Assembly (NCBI RefSeq): GCF_017357245.1
Contig: NZ_CP071614.1
Coordinates: forward strand, 372,001-436,000
Direction: 5' to 3'
DNA from: Rhizobium bangladeshense
Lineage (GTDB): Bacteria > Pseudomonadota > Alphaproteobacteria > Rhizobiales > Rhizobiaceae
Length of the DNA: 64,000 nucleotides
Shown: positions 1-8,884 of the stretch, one piece after another
How positions within the stretch are numbered: the stretch's first letter is position 1
Layout of the letters: each line of letters starts with the position of its first letter
The notes under the pieces: model-generated
Told to the model about the DNA's origin: nothing
The model's database searches: none
Seen by the model: the letters and a program-made list of their open reading frames with translations, nothing else
Program-made: the position numbers and the translations under genes

Positions 1-588
1 ACGCTCGACAGCCCGCAGATTCTCGCCGCGCTGAAGGCCTACAAGGATATCGTCCCTTACTCCGAGGAAGGCCCGACGGCCTATGAACAGAACGAAGTCC
101 GCGCCATCTTCCTCGACGGCAAGGTCGCGATGATTCAGGCCGGCTCGGGTGCGGCCGACCGTCTGAAGGCTACGAAGATCAGCTGGGGCATCACGACGCT
201 GCCGCTCGGTCCCGACGCCAAGGGCCCCGGCACGCTGCTGATCACCGACAGCCTCGCGATCTTCAAGGGGTCGGGGGTCGAGGACAAGGCGACTGAGTTC
301 GCCAAGTTCATCACCTCGCCGGAGGTTCAGTCGGAATACGAACTGCAGGGCGGCGCCGGCCTCACGCCGCTGCGTCCCTCTGCAAAGGTCGACGAATTCG
401 TCGCCAAGGATCCCCACTGGAAGCCTTTGATCGAAGGCATCAGCTACGGCGGCCCGGAACCGCTCTTCACCGACTATAAGGGCTTCCAGAACTCGATGAT
501 CGAGATGATCCAGTCCGTCGTAACCGGCAAGGCCGAACCGGAAGCCGCGCTGAAGAAGGCTGCGGGCGAAATCGAGGCCTTCAAGTAA
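1..588 (+). CDS. Sugar ABC transporter substrate-binding protein, C-terminal part
   Basis: An open frame runs from the first base to a TAA at 586-588, giving the last 195 residues of a periplasmic sugar-binding protein; the N-terminus and signal peptide lie outside the window. The visible part reads like the C-lobe of family 1 (MalE/UgpB-like) binding proteins: a segment with 'FLDGKVAM', a stretch proposing a test of the ligand site around 'LPLGPDAKGPGT', then 'KFITSPEVQ' and a final helix with 'KAEPEAALKKAAGEI', a typical ending in this family. It would deliver a sugar or polyol to an inner-membrane permease. The UgpC-like ATPase follows 94 bases downstream, so the two are probably one operon; the permeases must lie upstream of the window. 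The substrate cannot be read from this fragment. Confidence 0.85.
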   Translation, partial: TLDSPQILAALKAYKDIVPYSEEGPTAYEQNEVRAIFLDGKVAMIQAGSGAADRLKATKISWGITTLPLGPDAKGPGTLLITDSLAIFKGSGVEDKATEFAKFITSPEVQSEYELQGGAGLTPLRPSAKVDEFVAKDPHWKPLIEGISYGGPEPLFTDYKGFQNSMIEMIQSVVTGKAEPEAALKKAAGEIEAFK

Positions 589-682
589 GCTAGCCTCAAA
601 CGCCGTGGGATCGCGGAGCGACAATCCGCGATCCCTCCCCTGACGATAAACGTGCGACGAAGGCCGCCGCGGAGACAGATTT

Positions 683-1816
683 TTGGGACAGCTTCTTCTC
701 AACAAAGTCCAGAAGTTCTATGGCGACTACGAAGTTCTCAAGGGCGTGCAGCTCGAGGTAGGCAATGGCGAGTTTGTCGTTTTCGTCGGCCCGTCGGGCT
801 GCGGCAAGTCCACGCTCCTGCGCATGATCGCCGGTCTCGACGCGACGACCGCGGGCGATATCGTCATCGACGGCGTCAGGGTCAACGACCTGCCGCCGGT
901 CAAGCGCGGCATCGCCATGGTGTTCCAGTCCTACGCGCTCTACCCGCATATGACGGTTTTCGAGAACATCGCCTTCCCGCTTCGCGTCGAGAAGATGGAA
1001 GAGTCAAAGCTCAAGGCAAAGGTCGAAAACGCCGCCCGCATCCTGCATCTCGACCAGCGGCTGCAGCAGAAACCCGGCATGCTTTCGGGCGGCCAGCGCC
1101 AGCGCGTTGCGATCGGCCGCGCCATCGTGCGCGAACCGAAGATATTCCTGTTCGACGAGCCGCTTTCTAACCTCGACGCGGCGCTGCGTGCCGACATGCG
1201 CATCGAACTTGCCAAGCTGCACAGGGCCTTGAAGGCGACGATGATCTATGTGACGCACGACCAGGTCGAAGCCATGACGATGGCCGACCGCATCGTCGTG
1301 CTCGACGCCGGCAACATCTCCCAGACGGGCGCGCCGCTGGAGCTCTATCACAAACCGGCAAACCAATTCGTCGCCGGCTTCATCGGCAATCCGAAGATGA
1401 ATTTCCTGCCGGTAACCTGCAAAGGCGTCAGCGCCAACGGCGTCGAAGTGGAGTATCAAGGCCAGACCGCCGTTCTGCCGGTGAGGCCGCGCGAGGGCAT
1501 GGCCGGCAAGACCCTGACGCTCGGCATCCGGCCGGAGCATATTCAGCTGAACGGCGGCGATATCGTCTTTAGCGTGACGCCAACGGTCATCGAGCGCCTC
1601 GGTGCCAATACGGTCGCTTACGCCTCGCTCAACGGGGAGGCCGAGAATTTCTGCGCCATGCTGCCCGGCAGCGTCGGCATCCGTGCGGATGCGCCTGTTT
1701 CGACTGGCATCAATGCCGCCGATTGCCATCTCTTCGATGAGGCGGGCATTGCCTTCGAGCGGCGGGTGGAGCTGACCGAAATCGATATGAACGTGATCAA
1801 CCCGACGGCGGCTTGA
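683..1816 (+). CDS. UgpC/MalK-type sugar ABC transporter ATP-binding protein
   Basis: A 377-residue ATPase that would energise the sugar importer encoded just upstream. Walker A (GPSGCGKST) is near residue 37, the signature ([14 protein letters not shown]) near 134, Walker B ([12 protein letters not shown]) near 155 and the switch histidine in 'VTHDQVEA' near 190. The last 130 residues form the MalK-type OB/TOBE regulatory domain, including 'LGIRPEHI'. The length is normal for the CUT1 family. The start is a TTG at 683, preceded by GGAG at 671-674 with 8 bases of spacing; no ATG fits better, as the family motif 'KVQKFYG' follows at once. The specific sugar is unknown. Confidence 0.9.
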   Translation: MGQLLLNKVQKFYGDYEVLKGVQLEVGNGEFVVFVGPSGCGKSTLLRMIAGLDATTAGDIVIDGVRVNDLPPVKRGIAMVFQSYALYPHMTVFENIAFPLRVEKMEESKLKAKVENAARILHLDQRLQQKPGMLSGGQRQRVAIGRAIVREPKIFLFDEPLSNLDAALRADMRIELAKLHRALKATMIYVTHDQVEAMTMADRIVVLDAGNISQTGAPLELYHKPANQFVAGFIGNPKMNFLPVTCKGVSANGVEVEYQGQTAVLPVRPREGMAGKTLTLGIRPEHIQLNGGDIVFSVTPTVIERLGANTVAYASLNGEAENFCAMLPGSVGIRADAPVSTGINAADCHLFDEAGIAFERRVELTEIDMNVINPTAA

Positions 1817-1972
1817 ATCGACTGGCTCCGTGTGGGCGGTCATCCTACAATAAGTCCGTTCGGAAGTGAATTGACAGCCGCCGCAGAGCTGCATCCGCCG
1901 GATGACTTCAGAGCCGGCCACGACACAGATGCCATGCTTGCATGCCGGACGCCTGGCATATAAAATCGCACA

Positions 1973-2953
1973 ATGGTTGATCGTTCATCCCAATCTTCGA
2001 CGCCAATTCCCACGGACGCACTAAGCGAAGTTCTACAGGACTTTCGCCTGAGCGGTGTCAACTACGGCCGTTGTGAGCTACGCGATCCATGGAGCATCGC
2101 CTTTCCGCAGCAACAACTGCTTCGCTTTCATTTTGTCAGTGAAGGACCATGCTGGATCCATACTGAAGCCCAGGGATGGCAGGAGTTGCAAGACGGCGAT
2201 CTGGTGTTGTTGCCACAGGGTGTCGAACACCGGTTGGCCAGCAAGCCTGATGTTATCGGGGACTCGCTTAAGAGCTGCCAGGTTACCAAGTTGGGAGGCA
2301 ATGTCTGCGAAGTGGTGCAAGAAGGAACAGGAACGACGAGCACCCTGTTCTGCGGTTCCATGGCTTTGGGTGCGAACGCCCTCAACCCGTTGATCGCTCT
2401 GATGCCACCGATTATCAAGGGTTGTGATGTTGCTGGCAATGATCCGGTCGTCGGCCCCCTCCTCGCCGCCATGACGGCAGAGGCGTCGCAGCCCCAGATC
2501 GGCAGCGCCACGGTTTTGTCACGCATGGCCGACGTACTCGTCGCGCGGCTTATTCGCTGCTGGGTCAATTGCAGCGGAGCCTCGACCAGCGGCTGGCTCG
2601 CTGCGATCCGTGATCCCCATATCGGTCGAGCGCTGGCAGCAATGCACCGAGATCCCGGCCGCGACTGGACGCTGGAGACCCTTGCCGGCGTGGCAGGTCA
2701 ATCGCGCTCGATCTTCGCGGAACGCTTCAGTGCCATCCTAGGGGAAGGCGCGGCACGGTATCTAGCCCGTCTGCGTATGCAGCTTGCACGAGAGTTGCTC
2801 GGTCAAAACATGTCCGTTGCGAAGGTCGCTTCTCAGTTGGGCTATGAATCTGAAGCCTCGTTCGCTCGCGCCTTTAAACGCATCACCAGCGTTTCACCTG
2901 GCGTTGTGCGCCGCACCATTCCCGGACGAACGGACATAGAATTCGGACTGTAG
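1973..2953 (+). CDS. AraC-family regulator with N-terminal cupin domain
   Basis: A 326-residue transcription factor. Residues about 15-200 form an AraC-binding cupin (cupin_6 type: 'GPCWIHTEAQGWQELQDGDLVLLPQGVEH'-like core, with glycine-rich beta turns and a histidine near the end of the strand). Residues about 225-320 hold the two helix-turn-helix motifs of AraC proteins; the second is seen as 'VAKVASQLGYESEASFARAFKR'-like sequence. The MFS exporter gene starts 58 bases downstream on the same strand. This cupin_6 regulator plus DHA1 exporter pairing is common in proteobacteria, and the regulator most likely activates the exporter in response to a small molecule. Ligand unknown. Confidence 0.85.
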   Translation: MVDRSSQSSTPIPTDALSEVLQDFRLSGVNYGRCELRDPWSIAFPQQQLLRFHFVSEGPCWIHTEAQGWQELQDGDLVLLPQGVEHRLASKPDVIGDSLKSCQVTKLGGNVCEVVQEGTGTTSTLFCGSMALGANALNPLIALMPPIIKGCDVAGNDPVVGPLLAAMTAEASQPQIGSATVLSRMADVLVARLIRCWVNCSGASTSGWLAAIRDPHIGRALAAMHRDPGRDWTLETLAGVAGQSRSIFAERFSAILGEGAARYLARLRMQLARELLGQNMSVAKVASQLGYESEASFARAFKRITSVSPGVVRRTIPGRTDIEFGL

Positions 2954-3011
2954 GGTACATATCATCCTGAAAGACTCCGCTATGAAGACTTCCAACCTTG
3001 GAGGTATTTCA

Positions 3012-4220
3012 ATGACGGACACAACATCACAGCTAGACGGCACCGCGATTGACCTCGAGTCTACCGTTCCGAGTTCATGGAGCCCCACCACCTGGTTTGC
3101 CGTTATTTCAATGGCAGCTACAAGTTTTGCGCTTGTGTCAGCTGAATTCCTGCCGGCGGGCCTGTTGACGCCGATGGCGCGTGACCTTGGCATCAGCGAG
3201 GGAACCGCTGGTCAGGTTGTCACTGCAACCGCGTCTGTTGGCGCGGTCACGGCCTTATTGAGCAATGTCCTCATCGGCAAACTGAACCGGAAGACTGTCC
3301 TTGTTGGCCTAAGTGCCTTGGCTATCGGCTCCAATCTCGTGGCCGCCCTCGCGACGGATTTTTGGCTATTGTTATTGGGCCGAGCCGGACTGGGCATCGC
3401 GCTAAGTGGCTTCTGGGCACTTTCAGTTGCCGTGGTGGCGAGATTGGTCGGCGCCAATGCGACAGGCCGGGGCATGGCTATCGTCACTCTGGGCGTCTCT
3501 CTTGCCACAATAGCTGCACCATCCATGGGTGCTTTGATTAGCGATTGGCTTGGCTGGCGTGCCGCCACGGCCATGACCGCAGGTCTCGCAGTGATTGCGA
3601 TGCTGCTGCAGATTCTCAGCTTGCCGACGCTACCCGCAAACGCAAGCAACAGTCTTTCTGACGTCTTCCGGCTGACCAAACGGCGCACCGTTCAACTTGG
3701 AATGCTCGCCATCCTCTTGCTGATGACGGGGCATTTTGCCGGCTCAGTCTACGTGCGACCCTTCCTCGAACAAGTAACCCTCCTTGGCACAGGGCCGATT
3801 GCCTTGGCGCTTCTCGGGTTTGGCATCGCCGCTGTGATTGGCAATGTCGCCGGAGGCCGACTGGCGGACGCCAATATCCGCTCGGCACTCGCTGTAACCG
3901 GCGCATTGATGGCGTTTGCGGCGCTTGCTCTCGTACTCTGGGGTGCATATAGCGGCATTGCGTTTGCCCTGGTTACAGTTTGGGGCTTCGCTTTTGGGAT
4001 GGCTCCGGTGGTACTGCCTACCAACTTGTCTCGCGGCGCAGCGGATGCCTTGGAGGCTGCTGGCAGCCTGATGGTCGTTTCCTTCCAGGTAGCCATCAGC
4101 ATCGGCGCGCTTTTCGGCGGCTACGTGGTCGATCACTACGGTGCGTCAGCGCCATTGACACTTACGGCCGTGTTGGCTTTATCGACCATCGTTCTGGCAT
4201 TGCTGCAGCCCCGCAACTGA
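3012..4220 (+). CDS. MFS transporter, DHA1 drug/sugar exporter type
   Basis: A 402-residue inner-membrane protein with about 12 hydrophobic segments. The first helix contains 'SAEFLPAGLL', the mark of the AraJ/YdhP/NepI group of DHA1 exporters. A longer frame exists from 2982, but the ATG at 3012 is preceded by TTGGAGG at 2999-3005 with good spacing, so 3012 is chosen. It follows the AraC-cupin gene and is likely its target. Members of this group export arabinose-like sugars, purine ribonucleosides or drugs; the sequence does not tell which. Confidence 0.85.
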   Translation: MTDTTSQLDGTAIDLESTVPSSWSPTTWFAVISMAATSFALVSAEFLPAGLLTPMARDLGISEGTAGQVVTATASVGAVTALLSNVLIGKLNRKTVLVGLSALAIGSNLVAALATDFWLLLLGRAGLGIALSGFWALSVAVVARLVGANATGRGMAIVTLGVSLATIAAPSMGALISDWLGWRAATAMTAGLAVIAMLLQILSLPTLPANASNSLSDVFRLTKRRTVQLGMLAILLLMTGHFAGSVYVRPFLEQVTLLGTGPIALALLGFGIAAVIGNVAGGRLADANIRSALAVTGALMAFAALALVLWGAYSGIAFALVTVWGFAFGMAPVVLPTNLSRGAADALEAAGSLMVVSFQVAISIGALFGGYVVDHYGASAPLTLTAVLALSTIVLALLQPRN

Positions 4221-4497
4221 CTCTTCGAGCTCCGCCACAATGAGCAGAAGAGGCGATGTCCAAAGTGCCCGGAGTGCCGGGTGAGGCTAATTCCGAGACG
4301 CAACGGTGCTTTCTCATTCCGGCGAGGAAGCACCGTCCGATCGGCGATGACCACGACGACAACAATCCTCAATGCATCTATGGAAGACCGGCGCTCACGA
4401 CTAACATCGCCCGGGTGCGCCCCGCGCCGGCCGGAAAGGCCGGTCGGGCCACTTCCGAAGAACAGACGCATGCCCGAGGCGAGTTTCCCGACCCACG

Positions 4498-5001
4498 CTA
4501 CTCGCCCATGCTGGAAATCAATTCGTCGAGTTGTTCCAGCTGCTCCGCCAATGCGGCCGCCGAGCCCTGCAATGCTTCCTCAAGCGCCTCCTTGGACGGA
4601 TAGACTTCGTGGAAAACCACAAGTGTCCTCCCGCCTTGATCTTCGAAGGTCACAGTCGTGATCGCTCCCTCTTCGCCCTCGTCGTTGGTCCAGACGATGC
4701 GCTCGTTCGGCACCACCTCGAGATACCTGCCGTAAAAGGCCATCGTGTCTGAACCGCCGGCGCCGAATTCAAGCCGATATTTGCCGCCGGTACGGACGTC
4801 CATTTCGCACGATACGAGCGAAATGCCGGGTGCTGATTTTGGCACCCACCAGCGCCGGAACAGCTCGGGCTGGCTCCACGCCCTGTAAACCGTGCTCGGC
4901 GGCGCATCGACTGTCCGCGTCACGATGAGTTCGCGATCTCCTTTGCGCTCGACTGACGTTGAGGTCTGCGCCCCACCTCCACTGTTAACTTGCTGATTCA
5001 T
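4498..5001 (-). CDS. SRPBCC / AHSA1-domain protein
   Basis: A 167-residue protein of the START-like SRPBCC fold (activator of Hsp90 ATPase homologue 1 family). Typical features are 'VTRTVDAPPSTVYRAW' near residue 30, 'WWVPKSAPG' and 'GGKYRLEFG' in the middle, and a C-terminal helix 'AAALAEQLEQLDELI'. Such proteins form a hydrophobic cavity for small ligands; the function of this subgroup is unknown. The gene overlaps the end of the upstream ArsR-type regulator by 17 bases, so the two are translated together. Regulator plus SRPBCC pairs of this sort are widespread in rhizobia. Confidence 0.85.
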   Translation of the reverse strand: MNQQVNSGGGAQTSTSVERKGDRELIVTRTVDAPPSTVYRAWSQPELFRRWWVPKSAPGISLVSCEMDVRTGGKYRLEFGAGGSDTMAFYGRYLEVVPNERIVWTNDEGEEGAITTVTFEDQGGRTLVVFHEVYPSKEALEEALQGSAAALAEQLEQLDELISSMGE

Positions 5002-5341
5002 CTCTTCCCTCCTGTTTCATTTCGCTGATGATCTCATCCAATGCTTCGAAGCGGACCTCGAAGAGCTTGCGATGCGCCTCGATCCACTCGGCCTCCGCCT
5101 TGAGCCCGCGTTCTCCCAGCTTGCACGTTCTCACGCGTCCGACCTTCTGCGTAACGACGAGCCCCGCCCGCTCGAGAACCTGGACGTGCTTCTTCATGCC
5201 GGTCAGCGTCATCTGGAACTTATCGGCGAGACTGGTGATCGACGCGTCTCCTCGCCCGAGCTGATCAATGATCCCGCGGCGGGTCGCATCGGACAGTGCC
5301 GCGAACGAGAGATCGAGGGGAGGGTTGGAATACTGAACCAT
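4985..5341 (-). CDS. ArsR-family regulator of the SRPBCC pair
   Basis: A 118-residue winged-helix repressor. 'FAALSDATRRGIIDQL' opens the fold, and the recognition helix region is 'SLADKFQMTLTGMKKHVQVLERAGLV'-like, followed by the wing 'KVGRVRTCKL'. No metal-binding cysteine motif of the classic ArsR/SmtB type is present, so it probably does not sense metal. The frame is open up to 5377, but the ATG at 5341 gives the N-terminus usual for the family (MVQYSNPPLD) and lies inside a perfect inverted repeat that may be its own operator. Its stop codon overlaps the start of the SRPBCC gene. Confidence 0.88.
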   Translation of the reverse strand: MVQYSNPPLDLSFAALSDATRRGIIDQLGRGDASITSLADKFQMTLTGMKKHVQVLERAGLVVTQKVGRVRTCKLGERGLKAEAEWIEAHRKLFEVRFEALDEIISEMKQEGRDESAS

Positions 5342-5351
5342 GTAGTTCAGT
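5332..5351. promoter_or_regulatory. Inverted repeat over the ArsR start codon, candidate operator
   Basis: ACTGAAC at 5332-5338 and GTTCAGT at 5345-5351 are perfect inverted copies separated by six bases (CATGTA) that contain the start codon of the ArsR-type gene. A repressor bound here would block both transcription and translation initiation. Assignment as an autoregulatory site is inference. Confidence 0.5.
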
Positions 5352-5683
5352 GTAATCTGCTCGCGCAGGAAGCGCAAGCGTCCCGAACTTTCCCTGCTGC
5401 AGGCAGGTCATTCGAGCTTATTGCACCGCGGCGGCGGCAGCAAAAATTGTCTGCTGCGACTTAAAAAGCGGACCTTCGAGCCGCTGATGAATGAATGTAA
5501 GCTGTCAGCGCCTGCTTCCCGAAAACGGTCCGCTCGCCAACGGCCCAAAGCGGACACTCGCCTGTACAGTCCAAGTCCCCGTTGGCGCGACATACCGCGC
5601 ACAGGTCTTGCGATTCCAGCGACTGAACTCTGGTGACTCCGAGGCCTTCAGTGACCGAGGCTGTTCACCCTTAACCGGAACCC
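5352..5683. other. Intergenic stretch with no recognised gene
   Basis: About 330 bases between the ArsR-type gene and the D-threonine-aldolase-like gene. Short open frames exist on both strands but none has a family-like sequence or convincing ribosome binding site. It should carry the promoter of the ArsR gene at its left end. No terminator with a T-run was identified. Confidence 0.4.
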
Positions 5684-6784
5684 CTACCAGACGAGGCCGC
5701 GGGCCGCGACCTTCTCAACGCGCGTCACGATCCCACCCCGATGGAAAACCATCGTATCGAACAGGTTGGACACCACGCAGGTGTGGTTCGGGATGATGAA
5801 GAGCTTTTCGCCGATCTGCGGCCGGGGGCCGGTGCAGTTCGACAGATCGATCACGCCGTGTTCTTCCGACAGGCTGGTGATGCAGGCCTGGGGATAACCG
5901 ACGATCAGGCCGTAGTCGCTGAAGCCCTGGAGATCCGAGGTCAGCGCCTTCGAGCCGGCATCGATGACGGCGCGGTCGGCGGTTGGCCGTGACACCACGG
6001 TCGCCAGCACATGCATGGCGCAATCGTCCTCGGTGCAATGGCCCATGCGCACCATCTGCCGGTCGTTGTAGATGTAGGTGCCGGCACGGTGTTCGGTGGC
6101 TGACCTGACGAGATGCGCCTCGAACAGGCTCGGCGTTCCGCCATTGCTGACGATCGGACAGCTTATGCCTTCCGATTGCAGGCGGCTCACCGTCTCGGCG
6201 ATGAAGGCTTCGACGGCGGCGGCCGATTGCGGCTTCGGGTAGTTGACGATGCCGCCGAAGGTGAGGCCGTCGGCTGCGGCGATGCGCTTGGCGAGTGAGG
6301 CCGCCTCTTCCGGCGTCTGCACACCGCAGCGGCCGGCGCCGGTGTCGCATTCCACAAGCACGGTCAGCGGCTTATGGCCGGAAAAATGTGCGGCGAGCCC
6401 GTCGACCGTCACTTCGCTATCGGCGACGACTTTGAGGGCCGGTATTTTCTCGTTCAATCTCGCCAGGCGCTCGAGCTTCTGCTGTCCGAGGATATTGAAG
6501 GTAATCAGGATGTCGCCGAAACCTGCTTCGGCAAAGACCTCAGCTTCGGTGACCTTCTGGCAATTGATGCCCTTGGCGCCGGCCGCGACCTGGGCGACGG
6601 CGAGTGCCGGAATCTTGTGCGTCTTGATATGCGGTCGGAAGTTCAAACCGTGCTGATCCATATAGGATTGAACGCGGTGGATGTTCGCAGCCAGCCGGTC
6701 CTCGTCGATGACAGGGCGCGGCGTCGAGAGATCGGTGATCCTGTCGCCTGCCTTGGCGACGACGGCGAAGCTGGCATCATGCAT
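5684..6784 (-). CDS. D-threonine aldolase / D-serine dehydratase-like PLP enzyme
   Basis: A 366-residue protein of the fold III PLP family (alanine racemase N-terminal barrel plus D-serine dehydratase-like C-terminal domain). The PLP-binding lysine is Lys54 in 'RPHIKTHK', and 'NHTC' near the end supplies His334 and Cys336, the metal-binding pair described for eukaryotic-type D-serine dehydratase. Related enzymes cleave D-threonine or D-3-hydroxy amino acids to glycine and an aldehyde, or deaminate D-serine. The gene directly abuts the M81 protease-like gene (start codon ends at 6784, the neighbour's stop begins at 6785), so the two are co-transcribed. The precise substrate is open. Confidence 0.85.
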   Translation of the reverse strand: MHDASFAVVAKAGDRITDLSTPRPVIDEDRLAANIHRVQSYMDQHGLNFRPHIKTHKIPALAVAQVAAGAKGINCQKVTEAEVFAEAGFGDILITFNILGQQKLERLARLNEKIPALKVVADSEVTVDGLAAHFSGHKPLTVLVECDTGAGRCGVQTPEEAASLAKRIAAADGLTFGGIVNYPKPQSAAAVEAFIAETVSRLQSEGISCPIVSNGGTPSLFEAHLVRSATEHRAGTYIYNDRQMVRMGHCTEDDCAMHVLATVVSRPTADRAVIDAGSKALTSDLQGFSDYGLIVGYPQACITSLSEEHGVIDLSNCTGPRPQIGEKLFIIPNHTCVVSNLFDTMVFHRGGIVTRVEKVAARGLVW

Positions 6785-8260
6785 TTAGGCGGCTCCGCGT
6801 TCTGTCCCATGTGGATCGGCCACGATCGGCCAGATGGTTTTCGGCGCCCGCCGGTACGGCGTCGTCGCTGGATTATTGGGATAAGGCGTTCCGGCGGAGC
6901 AGTAAAGGATTTCCGCCGCAATCCGAGAGAACGACGCGAAGAAGTGGTTGGTGGATTTGATCACCAGGATCTTCTGCTTCGTGGGATCGATGCCCATCAC
7001 CGAAAACAGGCTGGGATCGAAGCTCTGGGCGCGCGTGGAATTGAGGATGATGTCGAGGTCGTCGAGCACGATATGGGCGGCATCGCCGAAGGGCGCCAGG
7101 CTCTCGCCGAACTGCATCTCGGCATTCCTAACCAGCTTCACGACCTTGACAGTGCCGTCGATGGGATTGCCGGTGCCGGGGGCTGATTTGGCGCCGAAGC
7201 GCAGGGGAATCTCCGCGCCCTCGCCCGCCGCAAAACAGATCTGCACGGCCATCGGATCCCAGATGGTGCCGATGGCGGCGCTGGTGACGCCGCGGGCCAT
7301 GAGCTCTGCGAGAATAACAGTCGCATCTCCTGCCGTGCCGCCACCCGGATTGTCCCAGACGTCGGCGATGACGACGGGCCAGGCGGTCGCGGCCATTGCG
7401 CGGGCGACGGCTTCCTTCTCGTCGATCTGCGGGATCATGAAGGTGCCGCGCTTGGAAAACAGTTCAAGGCCGAGTTCCCGCGCCAGCGCCGCGCCTTTTT
7501 CCGGCCTGTTGTCGGTGACGACAAGCAGCTTCGTTCCCATTTCGGGAACGTCGCCGACCATGAAACCGTGGATCACTGAGATCGACAGGATCTCTGGGTC
7601 ATCCTTCTCGATCTGCATGATCTTGTCGACGAAGGAGCGCATGGGTTCGCGCGATGTCGGGAAGACATCGATCATGCGGCAGTCGAACACCGACATGACT
7701 GGCTTGACCCGGCCTTCCAGCGTTTCTACAGCGATGCTCCAGAGGTCCTCCGCGCGATCGACGAAGTCGGTGTGCGGAAACTCCTTGAAATAGATGGCGA
7801 AATCGAGTGCTTCGACGCGCTTCGCGGTCAAATGGCTATGCGGATCGAGTTCGGCTGAGATGAGCACGTCAGGTCCGACGATCTCGCGCATGCGCTGGAG
7901 AAGATCGCCTTCCGTATCCTCATATCCGGCCGCCACCATGGCGCCGTGCAGGCCCATGACGACCGCATCGACCGGCAATGCCGCGTGGAGCTGGCCGAGG
8001 ATTTCGTCACGCAGTCCTTCGTAGGTCGTCCGGTTGACGAGGCCGGCGGGGTCGGCCCAGGTGGCGGTCCCCTCGATCAGTTCCCAGCCCTTTTCCTTGG
8101 CGACGCGCCTTCCGACGGTGATCGGCGCGGTGCAGAGCGTCGGCGTTTCGGGATGCTGGCCGGGCGGGGCATAGAGCGAGGCTTCGAATGCGCGACGATC
8201 CACGCAGATCGGGGAGAAGGAGTTGGTCTCGGTCGCCAGTGCTGCCGTGAATATGCGCAA
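6785..8260 (-). CDS. M81-family (MlrC-like) metallopeptidase
   Basis: A 491-residue protein of the MlrC/DUF1485 family. It begins with 'RIFTAALATETNSFSP', the family's standard N-terminus, and holds 'LHGAMVAAGYEDTEGDLL' and 'ELDPHSHLT', which carry the conserved metal-binding histidines and acid residues, then 'DVWDNPGGGTAGDAT' in the C-terminal domain. MlrC was named for the last step of microcystin breakdown, but most relatives occur in bacteria with no link to microcystin and are of unknown substrate, probably short peptides or amide-like compounds. Here it precedes the PLP enzyme in one operon and lies 30 bases after an NTF2-like gene. Confidence 0.88.
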   Translation of the reverse strand: MRIFTAALATETNSFSPICVDRRAFEASLYAPPGQHPETPTLCTAPITVGRRVAKEKGWELIEGTATWADPAGLVNRTTYEGLRDEILGQLHAALPVDAVVMGLHGAMVAAGYEDTEGDLLQRMREIVGPDVLISAELDPHSHLTAKRVEALDFAIYFKEFPHTDFVDRAEDLWSIAVETLEGRVKPVMSVFDCRMIDVFPTSREPMRSFVDKIMQIEKDDPEILSISVIHGFMVGDVPEMGTKLLVVTDNRPEKGAALARELGLELFSKRGTFMIPQIDEKEAVARAMAATAWPVVIADVWDNPGGGTAGDATVILAELMARGVTSAAIGTIWDPMAVQICFAAGEGAEIPLRFGAKSAPGTGNPIDGTVKVVKLVRNAEMQFGESLAPFGDAAHIVLDDLDIILNSTRAQSFDPSLFSVMGIDPTKQKILVIKSTNHFFASFSRIAAEILYCSAGTPYPNNPATTPYRRAPKTIWPIVADPHGTERGAA

Positions 8261-8290
8261 GAAAGTGGCCTTCGTGTTGTCGGCCCCGCT

Positions 8291-8773
8291 TTACCCCATC
8301 GGGTTCGGCAGGTAGCCGGTGAAACCTGAGATCTTCCAGCGTCCTTCGTGAAGCCGGCAATAATAAAGCGTCTGCCATTGCAGGATGTCGCGGGTGCCGT
8401 CGGACTTGGTGATGCCGCCGTCGAATTTCTTGCGCACCAGCGCCATGTCGCCTTCGATCTCGATATCTTCGAGCGTCGTCGTGGTGAAGATCGCCGTGCG
8501 CGGATCTTCGGCGAAACTTTGTCCGGCGAAATCCTGCGCCTGCCTCAGCCACTCGTCGCGGTAGGCTTTGAGCGTCGGGAAAGCGAGCCGCCATTTGTCG
8601 GGGTTGGTCTCCTTGCGGCCGTCGATACCGATGAAGCCTTCTTCCACGAAGTCATTTTCCACCATCGACCAGTCGGCGGTCAGAAAGGCATCGATATCGC
8701 GCGGAACGAGCATTTCCCAGATCGCGTGCCGGGCGCTGTCGGAAGGGAAAGGACTCTCGAAAGGATCGCGCAT
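8291..8773 (-). CDS. NTF2/SnoaL-like protein
   Basis: A 160-residue protein that appears to fold as an NTF2-like (SnoaL) cone: helices at the N-terminus ('HAIWEMLVPRDIDAFLTADW'-like), then strands with 'TTTLEDIEIEGDMALVRKKF' and the closing 'YYCRLHEGRWKISGFTGYLP', which is typical of the family. Such proteins are small isomerases, cyclases or binding proteins; no catalytic residue can be assigned. It is probably the first gene of the operon with the M81 and PLP genes and is divergent from ridA-like 8885. Confidence 0.75.
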   Translation of the reverse strand: MRDPFESPFPSDSARHAIWEMLVPRDIDAFLTADWSMVENDFVEEGFIGIDGRKETNPDKWRLAFPTLKAYRDEWLRQAQDFAGQSFAEDPRTAIFTTTTLEDIEIEGDMALVRKKFDGGITKSDGTRDILQWQTLYYCRLHEGRWKISGFTGYLPNPMG

Positions 8774-8786
8774 ATCAGCCCCGGAT

Positions 8787-8800
8787 TGAAATTCTTTTCA
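8787..8800. promoter_or_regulatory. TGAAA-N4-TTTCA inverted repeat, candidate RpiR operator
   Basis: TGAAA (8787-8791) and TTTCA (8796-8800) flank TTCT just upstream of the NTF2-like gene and inside the divergent promoter region shared with the RidA gene. Repeats of the GAAA...TTTC type are frequent targets of RpiR-family regulators, and an RpiR gene lies just downstream of ridA. The link is inferred. Confidence 0.4.
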
Positions 8801-8884
8801 TAATCGGCGTTTTTCACTGGTCAAATTCTGCTTTCTATGGTCATTTGTCAACTTATCAAGAAAATAATTTGCAAGGATTTGGGA

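Noticed and set aside
4421..4455. CCGGCC-GGAAA-GGCCGG hairpin as terminator between the MFS and SRPBCC genes
   Set aside because: No T-run on either strand, and GC-rich sequence forms such short stems by chance.
6785..8260. Microcystin-degrading MlrC
   Set aside because: The family name comes from one member; no mlrA, mlrB or mlrD is nearby.
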